Of a stretch of 64,000 nt of DNA, positions 10,040 to 23,450 are shown piece by piece. Below the pieces are notes generated by a model. The model saw only the letters and a list, made by a program, of their open reading frames with translations, had not been told where the DNA came from and did no database searches. Positions within the stretch are counted from its first letter, which is position 1. Every line of letters starts with the position of its first letter. This stretch comes from Physcomitrium patens (lineage: Eukaryota > Streptophyta > Bryopsida > Funariales > Funariaceae), in NCBI RefSeq assembly GCF_000002425.4, contig NC_037266.1, forward strand, positions 8,845,818 through 8,909,817, in the 5' to 3' direction. A program made the translations under genes and the position numbers.

Positions 10040-11743
10040 GCATGGCAATTAAGAGTACAAAGAGAACTATGGATAGAGAAGAAAGTGGCCAAAATATGAA
10101 AGCTAAACGTAATTTGGGACCACCATCTGTAGTAATTGTTACCAATATGGAGCCTATGAAATTGGAGATGTGCTGGATGCAAAGAAAAATATAAGATCTT
10201 TGAAATGCACAAATATTTGAATTCTTGCGAAGGTTAGATAGCTTGCCATCAATTAATGTGGCATTAATGGAAGAATACATTGCAAACTATGATCCAAATG
10301 ATGGATCAAGCATAGTACAAGGACGCATTATTAATATTGATGAGAAGATCTTAGAAAAGGTGTTGCATCTTTTAATTGGAAAAATTATAATAGAAGTCAA
10401 AGAATCAAGTGATTTCAATCCAAGAAGATTTTTTAAAGGTGGAATATTATGGTTGAAAAGAACCAAGGTTGGTAGATGCTTGAGACAATTACACCAAAGC
10501 TCATGGAATGGTTGCGCTTTGTATTGAAACATTTAGGCTTGTATCAACATATCATGTATATGTCAAGACGATTATTATTTGCAGTAATAAGGATGCTTGA
10601 AGGGATAGTGTTCAATTGAATAACTTATATAATAACCCATATTCATGCAAAAATAGTAGCCAAATACAAAATAGAAAAGTTTACAATGTTTCTCTATTCC
10701 AACTATATGTATGCAAAGATTGCATTTACATTGAGTCAAGCAATGCTAATAGCAGAGAGAAATATTTCTTTATCAATACTTGAACAAGATGAATGGAATT
10801 TATTGGCACTGATTGCCAATTCAAGGGATGTAGTATATGAAATTGAGAAATCTAGTCGTACGTTGGCACAGGATGCAATTTCAGAAGTTGCATCGGAACC
10901 GGCTCTAATTTTTTTGATAGTGGAGGAGGAGAATGAAGTCACGATTTCATTAGATATCAATCAGTTGGCATTTCCACAGGGCCAACTATCAGAAGATATA
11001 CATCTTAAGAATATTTTAATGAAGTACATTTTACAAATATATTGTATAGTATGAACATTGGATGCAGAGAATAGTATCAAATAGAAATTGTAGGCAAGTA
11101 AAAAAGTGATATCGGAGTAGAACCAAAGAATTGCAGAGAAAGAATGGATCATCCAAGAAAATATAGAATCCAAGTTGATATTGGAGCAGAGGTTATTACA
11201 AAAACAAGAAGCTTAGATAAAAGAAAAAAAATACATCTTATAGATCGTGGAAGGTCAACAGAAAGAATTGCTCCAAAATCACGAGACATGAAATTTGGAA
11301 TGGAAGAAAGTCAAGTGCCAGTTGTAAGTTGAATGGAAAAAGGCAAAGTTTTTTGTACAAGAAAAAGCCATATTGAGTGACCAATATAGATGTAAAATGG
11401 CTCAATTGAGAATTAAAATTGAAGCCTTGAATACTAAGGTGACAAAATTAGCAGATAATTTAGTCAATAGTAGTCAGTTGTAAGTATCGATGTTGCCAAT
11501 TTCCAAAGTTTTAGAAGGGATGAGTCAATATCAGTACCAGTTGAAATTGAGACATGCCCCAATTTTGAAATTGGAGGCTCAAGTCCGTGAATTGAGAGAG
11601 TACAATGAAGACCTTTCAGCCCAGCTGAAAAAAGAATCCATAGAAGGATTAGAGGAAGATGAGGGTTTATATTTAGAAGAAAAATTGATAGAACTAACAA
11701 TTGATAATACAGAAGTTGATCAATTAGGTGGATCAAAGGGATA
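10040..11743 (+). pseudogene. Extra 3' ORF of element A' (plant-transposon-protein-like plus coiled coil), broken
   Basis: The region lies downstream of A' pol on the same strand. The first part (10225-10525: MEEYIANYDPNDG, VQGRIINIDEKILEKVLHL, SSDFNPRRFFKGG) resembles the 'putative plant transposon protein' domain of third ORFs in Athila-like elements. So does about 10620-10760, ending FLYSNYMYAKIAFTLSQ. The second part (about 11340-11740) is rich in Glu, Lys and Leu heptads (KLEAQVRELREYNEDLSAQLKKE) and predicts a coiled coil. It is broken about four or five times. I do not see an envelope-like signal peptide or membrane anchor. The domain match is from memory and uncertain. Confidence 0.5.
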
Positions 11744-12620
11744 GTAATTTTGTAGAGTTTTATTAAGTAGTTTTTTTTTTAGATATATATCAATTTTGTA
11801 TTTGTGAGAACATTGTATAGTTAGGAGTGGGACTATGTAGAATGGATAGAAATTTGTTTTTGTAAGATATAAATAAAGTAGATTAATGAGTCGTAAGGTT
11901 GTTAATTCAATAGGTCAGATGATTGAATTAGTTGTGAAAAATGACTAAATATGAAATAATGGTTAGAATTTGGAATTTCAGAAGTAAATCATAAGTAAGT
12001 TGAAGAAGATATTGGAGGGGCTAGACTGTGATAGTCATGAGCTGGGATAAACTTAGTGCTACCTCTTTGTTCTCTTTATTTTCTTTGTAGTTGAAGAGTA
12101 ATGGATAGTTTTTGAATATTGTGAAGTGAATTTATGGAATAAATCAAAAATTGATTTATGAGATATTGAGTATGTAATTGGAATATTATGTGATTGAATT
12201 ATTATGAGAAGATATTAGAAGTTTGTTATCAGATTCTATGAAAGATTGATTTTGGATGAAAGATTATGATTATTATTGATTGAGAATTGTATGTATTTCG
12301 ACAAAAAAAGTCTATGATTACAAAAAGTATGTGAAGCGAGGTTGATTGGAGTGGAAGATTGTTATTTTTAGTGTTGGATGGAATTTATGTATTTTGAGTA
12401 GTCTTTTGAGAGTGCAGGATTGCTTATTATTGTTATCAGTTGATGAAAGAGTATTATTAGTGGAAAAAAATATTATAGTATTCTTTGGTATTTTAGTGGT
12501 TCGAAATATGATTAATTATGTGACCCTAATGTGTAAGCTCATGCGATTAGTCTTTCTTTGTGTTCAAATCTCCTTCTATAGGTTTATTTTGAAAGGAATT
12601 TGTAGAATAAGTAAAACAAC
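11744..12620 (+). other. A' 3' untranslated region and probable 3' LTR remnant
   Basis: No gene is seen. A purine-rich run (ATTGGAGGGGC at about 12014) is followed by TGTGATAGTCATGAGCTGGGA at about 12028, which looks like a polypurine tract and LTR start of a plant Ty3/gypsy element. The sequence then runs to a sharp junction with element B near 12,600. The short ORF at 12346-12663 looks accidental. Confidence 0.4.
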
Positions 12621-14349
12621 AACTACACTCTTTCTTTGCAATTTCCAAAATCTCTTTCAATGAGAAATTCTACCTTGGCATTTAATACACGTTCTTCCAA
12701 CACTTCTTTTAAATCTATTACTACTTTAACATCAAAGAGTAGTTTATAAACTATTGATTTACCTTTAACTTTTGTTTCCTTTATTTTTTCTTCCAATGTT
12801 GTTGAAGTATCCTATATAGATAATTCTTATGAAGTTGCCTCACAAGCCTTGTCTCCTCAAGTTTGTCTCTTAGATGAATTTCCTTCTCTTATATCATCAA
12901 AATTTTCTTGTCTCTTTTCTTCCATCAAAGCTTCATGTTGATTCTTAGCAATATATGCATGAATTGAAAGAGCTTCTACATGATCTTTCCAACCTGTTAC
13001 ACCTTGTATTATAGGTGTAATTCTCAATAATGCTCTCCAAGGTATTTTTCTTTTTTGCATTATAAAAATAGCAAAAGTCCAAAACCCACTTGTTTCTATA
13101 CTTCCATCAAAGTCATTATCTAACCTAACACCATAACTTATACTGTCTCATGTTATTATTCTATGTTTTATTAAATAATCTTGAATCAATGCTTTCATAC
13201 TTTCCTTTCCAAAATTGATTTGAAAGAGATCCTATATATCCCTAAATGCTATCTTTTCATCTTTCTAATAAATAATCCCTTGCTGCACCATATTATTAAA
13301 CTCATTGCAATCCTTCCTAGTATAAGAAGCATCATCACACCAAATACACCTTTGTACATACTCTTGTTTAAAAAAACTCTTTAAATTATTTTTAGAAGTC
13401 TTTTCTTCAAGTTTTACAAATTTAATTTGAAGATCTCAAATATTCTATGTATAATTTCTTCAATTTTTATATCTTCTTTCTTTGATAAAGATGTTAGAGG
13501 TTGAATAGTAGGCATTGTTAGTCGTGTTATATGTACTTGAATTTTAGGTACTTGTACTACTTTTAGAATATTAATTCTATTCTTCCTCCTTTCTTGTTTT
13601 ACAAATAATCCTACTACATCTTCAATATTTTTTCACTTTATTATTAATCCTTCAATTTCTTTTTTGTCTTCAAGAAGCAATTCCAATTTTTCTTGTAATT
13701 CTGTATTAGCAGCTTGAAGAAATAATTCAACGTTATTTGGCTCCAATGTCAATTTTTCCATCTTTGACAATTGAGAATACTGCCTCTCAAATTCTCTTAA
13801 TAGCTCCATTGCTTGTAAATTCTTACTCGGCTGCTCAATCCATTCTAAAAATAATTTCTTAATAATATGATCAGCATCCTTCAATAAATATTTGTCTTAT
13901 AATGCATGTAAAAAAGTCTCCCATGAATTTCTATAATGCTTCATAATTGATAAAAATATGTTTTCTTATTTTCGATATTATGGCAAGCCCAAATAGTTCA
14001 ATCATTCTCTTTTCAAAAATCCAATTTAATTCCATTTGCCATACATAACATCTTAAATACTTTGAAATATTCCTTCCATCAAATTGATCAATTTTATTTA
14101 CCATTGCTTGTAATGCTTTGGTTGCCAAAGCTTCTTTGCGATTATTATTTTGTTGTTGCGACATAGATAATGAAAAGGCTTAAAACATACTAACAATGGA
14201 TGGATCCATGTATATACCTTGTCTTTTAGAAGAAACTCTACTAGAAGCTCCTTCAAAATTCTTACTCTCATCTTCCATAAAATAAAAAGAAGAATATACA
14301 AAATCTAATATCTACCACCTCAAGCTTTCATGTCAGGTTTACCACTTAT
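12620..14349 (-). pseudogene. gag: gag and gag-pol hinge of element B (Ty3/gypsy, broken)
   Basis: Read on the minus strand. The gag of a plant Ty3/gypsy element starts near 14280 (MEDESKNFEGASS). It has the gag block FDGRNISKYLRCYVWQMEL (about 14100-14040) and continues WIEQPSKNLQAMELLREFERQYSQL (about 13840). It then reads IPWRALLRITPIIQGVTGWKDHVEAL (about 13040-12970) and VLEERVLNAKVEF (about 12690-12650), typical of the stretch before the protease. It is broken several times. The element stops near 12,620 where it meets the end of A'; protease, RT and integrase are missing. Confidence 0.65.
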
Positions 14350-15868
14350 GTTGTATTACGTAAAATCTTGCTTGAAAACACATTGGATACTTGGCTGTAG
14401 AAGATAAAAATGAATTTGCAACAACAAATCCTAACCACTCTAATAAAATTATATTTAAATTGCTATAGAAGCTTAATAAACATAATCAAGTATCAATTAA
14501 GTCTAATTATTATTATTATTATTTTTTTTAATTTTATTATTTTATTTTTATTTTTATTTTTATTTTTGAAATAAATTATATGAAAAAAAAATACAAGGAC
14601 ATCCTAAAGAAACCTAAAAGAAATCTTAAAGAATCCTAAAGAATCCTTAAAAATCTTAAAGAAATCCTAAAGAATCCTAAAAAAACTCTAAAGAAATTCA
14701 AACCAATCCTAAACCAAACCAAACTCTAACCTTAATAAAATCCTAATCCTAACTAAATCCTAATTCTTAACCAAATCCTAATCCTAACCAAAACCTAATC
14801 AATTTTTAAAATATCAAACAAATTTCTAATAACCTTATAACAAATTTTGAAATTCAATAATTAATATTTAAATTTTTTATTTCAACTCAAATTTTATATA
14901 TTCTTCACTAATTATATTAAGAATAAGCAAAAAAATAAATAAAAATGATTAAAATTACCAAATATATGATAATCTCAAAAATGTACTTGGATATCAACCA
15001 GCCTCCTTCTCTGATCTTGATGCCAATCTCCCAGAGTCAATTACTCTTAACTAAACTGTTACTTTGCTTCTAAACTTTACATACTTATTAGAAAGCAAGT
15101 TAATTACTTTTGAAAAAAAAAGTTGCCTCAATCTAATAAGCTGATTGACAAATATCTAAGAAAACCTCACTAGTCTTCTAAATCCTAAATTTTGAGACTA
15201 TAATCCACAAAAACCTTTATCCTTTTCAATCTAACAATTTGATCAAATCCAAATTCACAACATACATCTAACACAATGACACCCACAAATCCAAAAAAAA
15301 TCACTTATATATTTGTTACCAAACTCCTGAAATTACCCAAAATATCAATCCTATTTTATTTTCCAAAAACCAAAGTCACTGAAAACAACATCGACTTTAC
15401 ATAGCTCTTACAAAGTCATTATCTACTTCAATCCTTTAAATTTAATTCCTATAGAAATCCTATCAATTCTTTCCTCCAATTTTACTCTTTGATCAATAAA
15501 AGAACTCTAGAATCATCCTTGAGATTTGGTTTTATCCCTCGGGGTCTGATTTTGACCTTGGTTAGTAACTGCTTTTCTTTGGATATCAATTTTTGTTCCT
15601 TTTGAGGTAGATTCTGATAAAACCAACTTCTAACTCTCTCCTACATATGCCTATATCTTTTATTTTTCTAATCTACCTTATTTTGCCTTATTTATGGTCC
15701 TACAAAGTAAATAGAAGCCACTTTTCTAAAAATGTAGTATTACTACTAAAAGTTTTACTACCTTCCTATCTTTTATCTATATTTTTTTACTTTATCTTTT
15801 AACTTGGCTCTTCTATAATAAGATCCATATTATTATCTTTCACCATATAGTTGTGTTACAACATGACA
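14349..15868 (-). repeat. LTR of element B (same family as solo LTR A)
   Basis: Read on the minus strand it begins TGTCATGTTGTAACACAACT (15868) and ends TACGTAATACAACA (14349), 1520 bp. It matches LTR A over its whole length, in opposite orientation, including the TTAGGATTTGG-like tract (here CTAATCCTAACC, about 14600-14830). It is directly followed on the minus strand by gag, so it is the 5' LTR of B. The divergence from A is high, so both are old. Confidence 0.75.
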
Positions 15869-15879
15869 ACGTGTAAAAT

Positions 15880-16420
15880 CAAAGCAACAACTATGAAGCT
15901 TCTAGAAATCTTTTTAAAAAAATATTATGAAATAAATCTACTTTTATCTACTTCTATCTATTTATGTAGATAAATATTAGAATAAATATGTATATCGATG
16001 ACAATGTATTTATAAGTAATTGGTAGGTTGATAACTTAGAAATAAATATTACATATGACCACTTTTATTATAAGTTGGCCATGTGGTACATATATTAAAA
16101 ACTTGCACCACAAATTAGACATATATCTTGGAAGTTGAATATATGTCATATTAAATATAGGAAATCACCACATAGTTGTTTATTAGATAGTATATATGAA
16201 AGCAAGAATGAGGCCCTTTTTACTCTTATAACTATCTTTCTTGTATTATATTTTGATTCAAGTTTTCTAAGTCTTTTTGCATTTAGCAATAGAGATTTTA
16301 GTTTTAATTCTATATCTATTTTTTAGTTTTTTAATTCTTTTTTTGGTAATATAAGAGTGTATTGTCATCTTTATAATTTTTTTGTAAGTCATGTCCTTGA
16401 AAACTAAGATGTTTATGTTC
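15880..16420. repeat. Two opposed chromovirus LTR relics
   Basis: About 15,885-16,004 resembles the end of a minus-strand LTR of the C/E/F family (CAAAGCAACAACTATGAAGC, then the tract of CTACTTTTATCTACTT-like units, ending CGATGACA). About 16,050-16,400 resembles the 3' two thirds of a plus-strand LTR (TTGGCCATGTGG, GATAGTATATATGA, GCAATAGAGATTTTAG, ending TGTCCTTGA). Both are strongly decayed. Confidence 0.5.
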
Positions 16421-19400
16421 TAGGCTTTGGCTATGATTTAAAAAATAAAAGAAAATAAATTAAAATACATGTAAGGCCTTAGTAGGGCCATGAATTGGCT
16501 AAAATAAAGTATAATAGGTAAAAAAATAAAAATATGGTTATCTTTAAAGAAATTCTAAGGATAGGATTATACAAAATTAACTAAAAAATTATAGAGATAT
16601 TTATTTGTGAGACAAATTAAAAAGTTAATGTACAAGTACAAAAATAAGAGGCTTGAGTAAATAAATCTCTCTTTTTTAAATAAAAAAATTTTATTAGGAA
16701 TTTAATTTTAAGGATTTTTGAAAAGCATAAGATTTATACAAATCAAGACTTAAAAAAAAACTTTTAAAATAAGAACATATGTAATGGTTTTATTTGTAAC
16801 AATAATTTGAAGGCATTAAAGATGTGATGTTAAATTCAGATCTATTTTTATTAAGAAAATTAAAAAAAAATAGTATTTATATATATTTATGTAGGTACTA
16901 CATGCTTATTAAGTCTTGTATTAATTTAATAATTTATCTGAAAGAAATATAATCACATATAAAAAAGAAATATTAGAAGTTGAAAATTTGTAATTAATTA
17001 GGATTTTTAAAACATATAAAAATATAAAAATACAAAAATATTACAAAGTTAAATTTATTTTTCCCATAGAAGATATGATAATTAAGTTTTATATCAAATT
17101 TTAGCAAAATTTAACAATAAAATTATGTGATTTAGTCATTAAATGACGTTATCAAACCTTAGAGTACAAGGCTAAGTGATAATAGTAAGGATTTTATTAT
17201 AAGATGTAATAATTTTTATGTTAATTTTTTTTCTAATTTCTTATTTATACACATGACTGAAAAAAATAGTATACAAAATTTAGAACTAATCTAATAGTCT
17301 AATTGATATTGTGTCTTGTAATAATACACTAATTAGATTTAATATGTTTTAGAAAATTTAAAGTTCATTAAAAAAAAGAATATTTTTGAAGCACATATTT
17401 TTTATAGAATTATAAGATAAATTTATTAATATATGAATTTTTCTTTCATAATTATACTCTTGATAAAATTTTAAATGAATTTTGATTTTATAAAACAAAA
17501 TAAGTTTTAAAATAACATAAAAATGATATTGTATTAAAATTAACTTATATTCTTTATGCATTAACAACCACTCTTTTGTGCCAAATTAGCTTTATAAATA
17601 CAACTCCTTTGCTTTATTTGGAACTAAATTAGGTTTTTTTTATTTAAAATTTTAGTATTCTTAATATAAAATTTTCTAATAAAATTATAGTTTTTAAAAT
17701 AAATATTTTATTTTTTAGAAATTAGGATCTATTTAAAAACCAACCATTGTTTTTTTTAACTATAGATGGTTTTATTATTATAAGTCTGTATCTTATGGCT
17801 TTTTTGATATTAGATTTATCAAGATATAAAATCTAAAATTTCTACATAAAAATCAAAGCCATCATTTTTTTCTTTAGAATCAATAATATCTAAACTTCTA
17901 TCTTCTTAAGATTGTTAAGGTAATTGTTTTATATTATCTTAGTCTAAAGTAAAACCTACGTATTATTTTAAAAAATATTTTATTGTATCTTAATTTTGAG
18001 TTTTTTTTCTAAAACATATATTAAAAAACAATTAAAGAAAAATATTTATTTTTCTATTTTTAGATTTTAGATTTTTATATAAATAATAAAATTTTAGCTT
18101 TTGCATTATTATTTTGATTAGAGATTACTTAATAATTTGAATTTGAATAAGTAGGCAAAAAAGAGTTCCTAAAAGCTTGTAAACCTTTTGAGTAGGTGCC
18201 TATAACCACTAATATTGTTTACTCCATAATACTCTATGAAAGCATATTTATTTCTAATTAATTATTTCTAAAGATTTTGACCAATTAATTTCTAAAAATT
18301 ATGCTAAATAAAACTTACTAAAAATTCTTTTTATTTTTTGTGTCACTTCATTGTTTACATCTTAAAATTAAGGTTAAGCCTTTATTATATTTTCTCAAGC
18401 TTTCTTGAATAAAAGTATTAGAAATAATAATGTAAAAAATTTAATTTTTTAATAATTTTAAAATTATATTTTAAGAACTTATCCAAGAAAAATAAACATA
18501 CATGAATTCAAAGGACTTTTCTAACTCAATTTTCTCTTATACCAAAATCAAACATGCCATTTAGATTTATTATTTTTTGAAGAACTTTAAAAATATTTTT
18601 AAAGAATATACTAGAAGTAATAGTTATGTTCTTGTTATTTGATAAAAATAATAGAAATTACTCATAGATCTTGTAATAAGCTTTAAAACAATTTAGTTTT
18701 AACCTGAAAAAGTAATTTTTATTTTTTTTAACTTAAATTTTGTAAAATAATTCATTAAAATAACCATCAATATTTTTTAAAATAATTAAAATTTTTATTC
18801 TTTTTTCAATACATTTTCTAAAGAATTATATTAACTTTGAGTCCTTATAGGAGATATTTTAACACTTAAATTTTTGAAAAAAGTTATGTATCTTTATACT
18901 TTCACTTTTGATTTTTAATTCTTGCATTGATCTTATTGCTAAAACAAATCTTATTGTTTTAGCAAAAAACATTTAGACAAAAATTTTAAAAACATTCTAT
19001 TATAAAAAATCATTTGATTATTTTTCTAATTTATATTTAATAATTTTTTCTAGAAATTCCAAGATCTTTAAGAAAATAGAGGTCCACCTTAATAATAGAT
19101 CATAAAGTATAAGTTTTTATAATTAAAATATAAACTTTATAAATAGATGCTTTAATAAATCTATGAGTTTTTTAGAAATAATAATTAAATATTTTTTGTT
19201 TATACAAAATCTTGATATCAATATTAAATTATTAATTCTAGCAAAGATCTTTATCTGTTTTTAAATTATTCCTATTAAAATGCCAAATTTCTACTTCCCA
19301 TAACAATAATCTTCTAATTAAAGTTAAAATCTAAATAATCTTTAAATACTTATTTTATCTTTTATTAAAATTTATTTTAAATTTTATGATTTTTTCTGAG

Positions 19401-21692
19401 CAATATTTTTTATTTTTTTCTTTCTCTTAGATTTATAAATAACATCTAAATAGAATATATAATAATTTTTTCAAAAAATAATATTTTTTTACATACCTTT
19501 TAAAATAGTATTCATTGGCTATACCTAGATGATTAGATAAAACAACTTTAAGAGTGATTTTTAAAATTTTGTTGTCTACAAATGAATTCATATTTTCTAT
19601 AAGATATTTGATTTGAAAAAATATGAATATGCAAACATCATTGATATTTTTATAAAATTTGGATTTAATATATAAATGTAATTAATTCCAAATTTTAAAA
19701 CCTTGAATCAAGCCAAAGGAATATTTGATGGTCTTGTCTTCCCTCACTACAATGCTTATTTTTTTGAATTTCAATATATTTCACTTGAATCTTATATTAT
19801 ATATGCAGCTACATAATCAATAAAAAATTAAAATTAGTATTTTATTTTCTATAAAAAAATCATATTTAACTTTATATTAAATAATATATTAAGATAACAA
19901 AATTTAGGCATTTTCATGCAATTTTTTCTTGATAATTGCAACTTATCATTATTATTTTTTTCCATTTATTCTTTGCCAAACCTACAAATTTTGAGAATAA
20001 TTGGAAAACACAAAAGTTTAATACTATCTTATAAATTCCAATTTAAATGTCTTTTGACAAAAAAGATTAAAAGAAGGAAGAGCATTTAAAATATTTTTAC
20101 TCAAAAGATCCAACTCAAGGCATTAACTAACCATGATTTTTTCTATCTTTTCTTTATTAGAGCATTTACCATTGCTTGTCTTTGCTTTGACTATAAATAA
20201 TTGTATTAAGTAAAAAAAATATCTTCTCAATGCTTAAGTATTATGAGAAGTTTTTTTAACACTAATTTGTTACTATAGCACAAATCCTTGTATCATGTCA
20301 ACGTATTCTTGTAAAATATAAGTGTATAAGTTATAACTTCTTCTACTATTTTTTAGTATTTAAAATTTTATTTTTTATTTGAGCATTTAAAATGGCTATT
20401 ATGAAGTAATTTACAGCACTTAGAACTCTAAAAAATTACATTACTATATTTTTTTAATTAACTATTTAATTAGAAATTTTGAAACAAATTCAACATACTA
20501 ATTGAAAGAACTTGCAAAAATCCTTGTGGTATTGCTTTTCTTTTGACTCCAAGTTTGATAAAGACTTCAAATGGCTAAATCTAATAATTTTTTGATATAA
20601 TTCTACTCAAACTTGGTATAAACCTTGATCTGAATGACTATTAGTATTTCCTAAAAGTTTATATTTATTGAATATTTAAAATTTTAGATATTTGAAAATT
20701 TATAAGTAATCTTAAATTACAAAACACTAATATTTTTTGTATGTATAGTTAAACATTTTTCAATTGCATTGTAAAACGAATATTTACAATTTATTTTAGA
20801 CTATTTTTATAATTAATTTGACCACGTTAAAAACTTATTATTTTTATTAAAAATTTAAACATGTTCGACAAGCACATATCAAATATCAATTAGATGTAGC
20901 ATTATTTAAATTTAGATATTAAAAAATTGGTACATCTTGTTAAATAAATGCTAAATTATTTGGTATTAAAATCTAAATTATTGAATTATTTATGAATTGA
21001 AATATAATTAAAATTTTAAACTTATAAAATATCAATAAAATAACTAAGTATTATATATAAAACTATAAATATTAGTTATTTATACTTACATTTTATTAGC
21101 ATGTACTTATAAAAAAAATTATAATTTCGATTATTCTATATAATTATATTAAAAAAAATGTATAATCATGTAGGTATTTTAGTTTAATAAATTATAATAA
21201 AGTTTATAGAAAAATTATAACTAAAATTAATTTCATAAAAAATATTTACTTTTAAGTAGTATATATATATGTTAATCTTTGCTAATGGATAATATTATTT
21301 TAAGCACTTACCATACATTTATATAAGTTAAACTTTAACATATTGTTAAGTTAAGAAGACAATTTTAAAACTTATATAGTTTATATAATCAATTATAACA
21401 TAAAAAATATAGTAATTTTTTTATACATTGGATGAAAATATGTTATATTGTACATAACATACTATTATATGATTATTACAATAAATTATAAAAATCATAA
21501 CAAATAATATTATTATAATTATAAATAATAATTTCATTATTGATGATGGTACAATTATTATATCACAAACATGAATAAGTTAATAAATAAACATGGTAAA
21601 AAATTAAGAATTAAAAAAAATAAAAATAAACTTAAAGCATAGTAATAATGCAACTAAACCATTTTTAAAATTTATATTTTATAAAATATACA

Positions 21693-21694
<2 letters not shown>

Positions 21695-21734
<40 letters not shown>

Positions 21735-21750
21735 ATATCTATATATATAT
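21695..21750. repeat. (TA)n microsatellite
   Basis: An almost pure TA run, with a few TATC units near its right end. Confidence 0.95.
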
Positions 21751-22022
21751 TAAAGTCCTATAGATTTTTTTAGAATTTAAAATAAAACTACTCTCTATAT
21801 TTTACTATACACATCATGATATGTTTAATGCATTAATATACTAAAACCTGTATTATCAAAAAATATATATATTATAAATTATTAAAATTAGAAGTATGTT
21901 TTTTAAATTTAAATATTACAAATTTGAATGTAAGGAATAAATACAATGAGATTTGATAGTTAATTAAATAAAAAGAAACTTTATAAGCTTATTTTGGCTT
22001 TTATTGAACAATGAAAAAAACA

Positions 22023-22023
<1 letters not shown>

Positions 22024-22054
<31 letters not shown>
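22024..22054. repeat. (AAT)n microsatellite
   Basis: About ten AAT units in a row. Confidence 0.95.
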
Positions 22055-22055
<1 letters not shown>

Positions 22056-22634
22056 TAAAGAAAATAAATAATACCAAAAATACTATAATCATTTTATGAC
22101 AAAAATGCACATATAATTTCATACTAACTATCTTTTATTGCAATATTTTAAGTATCTGATATACCAACATAAATAAAATATATTTTTATGATTAAATCTA
22201 TTATTATGTATATATTAGAATTTTAAAAGAATAATAGCATAAATGAATTGAAGAATCATAGTATAAAATTTATTTATGCTATGATTCTTTTAGATGTAGT
22301 TGAAGTTTAAATTTTAAATACTATTTTTTTTATTCATTTATTTTTCTTCTAGGCTGAATTATTTTCTATTATATTATTATTTTTTTAATTCCTACATCTT
22401 ATATTATTATTTTTATCACTTAGTAGATAATATCATATGTTTTATATTTTTTTATTATAATTACCTATTCATATTAGTATTTTTAGAACATACCTGTACT
22501 TTGATTTTTCAAATGATTAATGATATTAAAAAAATAATATGTGCATTATTTGAAGTATATAGATTTATAATAGGAATTTATAATATTTCAAATGGTTTAA
22601 ATCTTACAAAATATATTTAACAAAAGCTACTTTG

Positions 22635-22636
<2 letters not shown>

Positions 22637-22671
<35 letters not shown>

Positions 22672-22690
22672 CATATATATGTATATATAA
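22637..22690. repeat. (TA)n microsatellite
   Basis: A TA run followed by a few ACAT/ATGT units. Confidence 0.9.
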
Positions 22691-22873
22691 TAAAAAATAT
22701 TAAAAATACCATAAAAGTGATTTTAGATAATGTTAAAAAATATGCAAATGATATTTTAATAACTACCTTCAAAATATTTCAATCACCTTAGACTTAGTAA
22801 GAAGTATACAATAACTAATATTAGATCAACATCTAAAACTACTTTCAACTTATATATTGAATTCATTAAGGAT

Positions 22874-22881
22874 TATATATA

Positions 22882-22957
<76 letters not shown>
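22874..22957. repeat. Compound (TA)n(GA)n microsatellite
   Basis: A TA run to about 22,922 is followed directly by about 17 GA units. Confidence 0.95.
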
Positions 22958-22960
<3 letters not shown>

Positions 22961-23450
22961 CAATATTATCATTTAGCAAAGGATTAGATAAGAAGATTAC
23001 AATACAAAAATGTATTAGAGCATATAACATAAAATAAAATACAAGATTTGCAAAATATACCAAGCAAGATTCTATTGTAGTAGAGAAGGTTCTTTTTAAC
23101 AACAAAATATTTTCACTTTGTTTATTATTATTATAAATTGTCTTTTATCAAACTAAAAGAAGACAAATTTAGATAGAAATTTTAAAAATAGCCAATGACT
23201 TTTCTACTTAGCCTTCTTCATGCTTTTTATTCATATTTTTTGAATAATTACAATTTTTTTTATTCTATTAAAAAGTCTTACTCTCCACAATTTTTTATGT
23301 TAGCTCATTTTCATTGACTTCTTTATTTTCTATTAAACATTTATCCATTTATTCTTCTAGTCCAAAACAATCATTAAGATAAACAATCATTAGTCTTCAA
23401 GCTAAATATGTAAAGAAGATAAATTTCAAAGATGTGTGCTTATTTACATT
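22958..23450. other. AT-rich intergenic DNA
   Basis: I see no gene or repeat in this stretch. The base composition changes to a more balanced mix at about 23,450, the edge of the gene island. Confidence 0.5.

Larger units (their letters stand above)
16421..22870. other. Gene-free AT-rich intergenic DNA
   Basis: About 6.4 kb of strongly AT-rich sequence. I see no gene. The stretch about 16475-16560 (TAGGGCCATGAATTGGCTAAAA and on) weakly resembles part of LTR A (1570-1620), so some of it may be very old LTR debris. It holds a TA microsatellite (about 21695-21750) and an AAT run (22024-22054). It also holds a TA run (22637-22690) and a short inverted repeat AAGAATCATAG ... CTATGATTCTT at about 22251-22291. 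Confidence 0.6.

Noticed and set aside
10040-11743. Envelope gene in element A'
   Set aside because: The third ORF lacks a visible signal peptide and membrane anchor. A plant-transposon-like domain and a coiled coil explain it better.
17358-17567. 69-aa ORF in the AT-rich region
   Set aside because: Composition (Ile, Lys, Asn, Tyr, Phe) is that of random AT-rich DNA and no motif is present.
16421-23450. tRNA or other RNA genes in the long gene-free stretch
   Set aside because: No cloverleaf-like segment or conserved A/B box pair was seen by reading. A covariance-model scan would be needed to exclude one.
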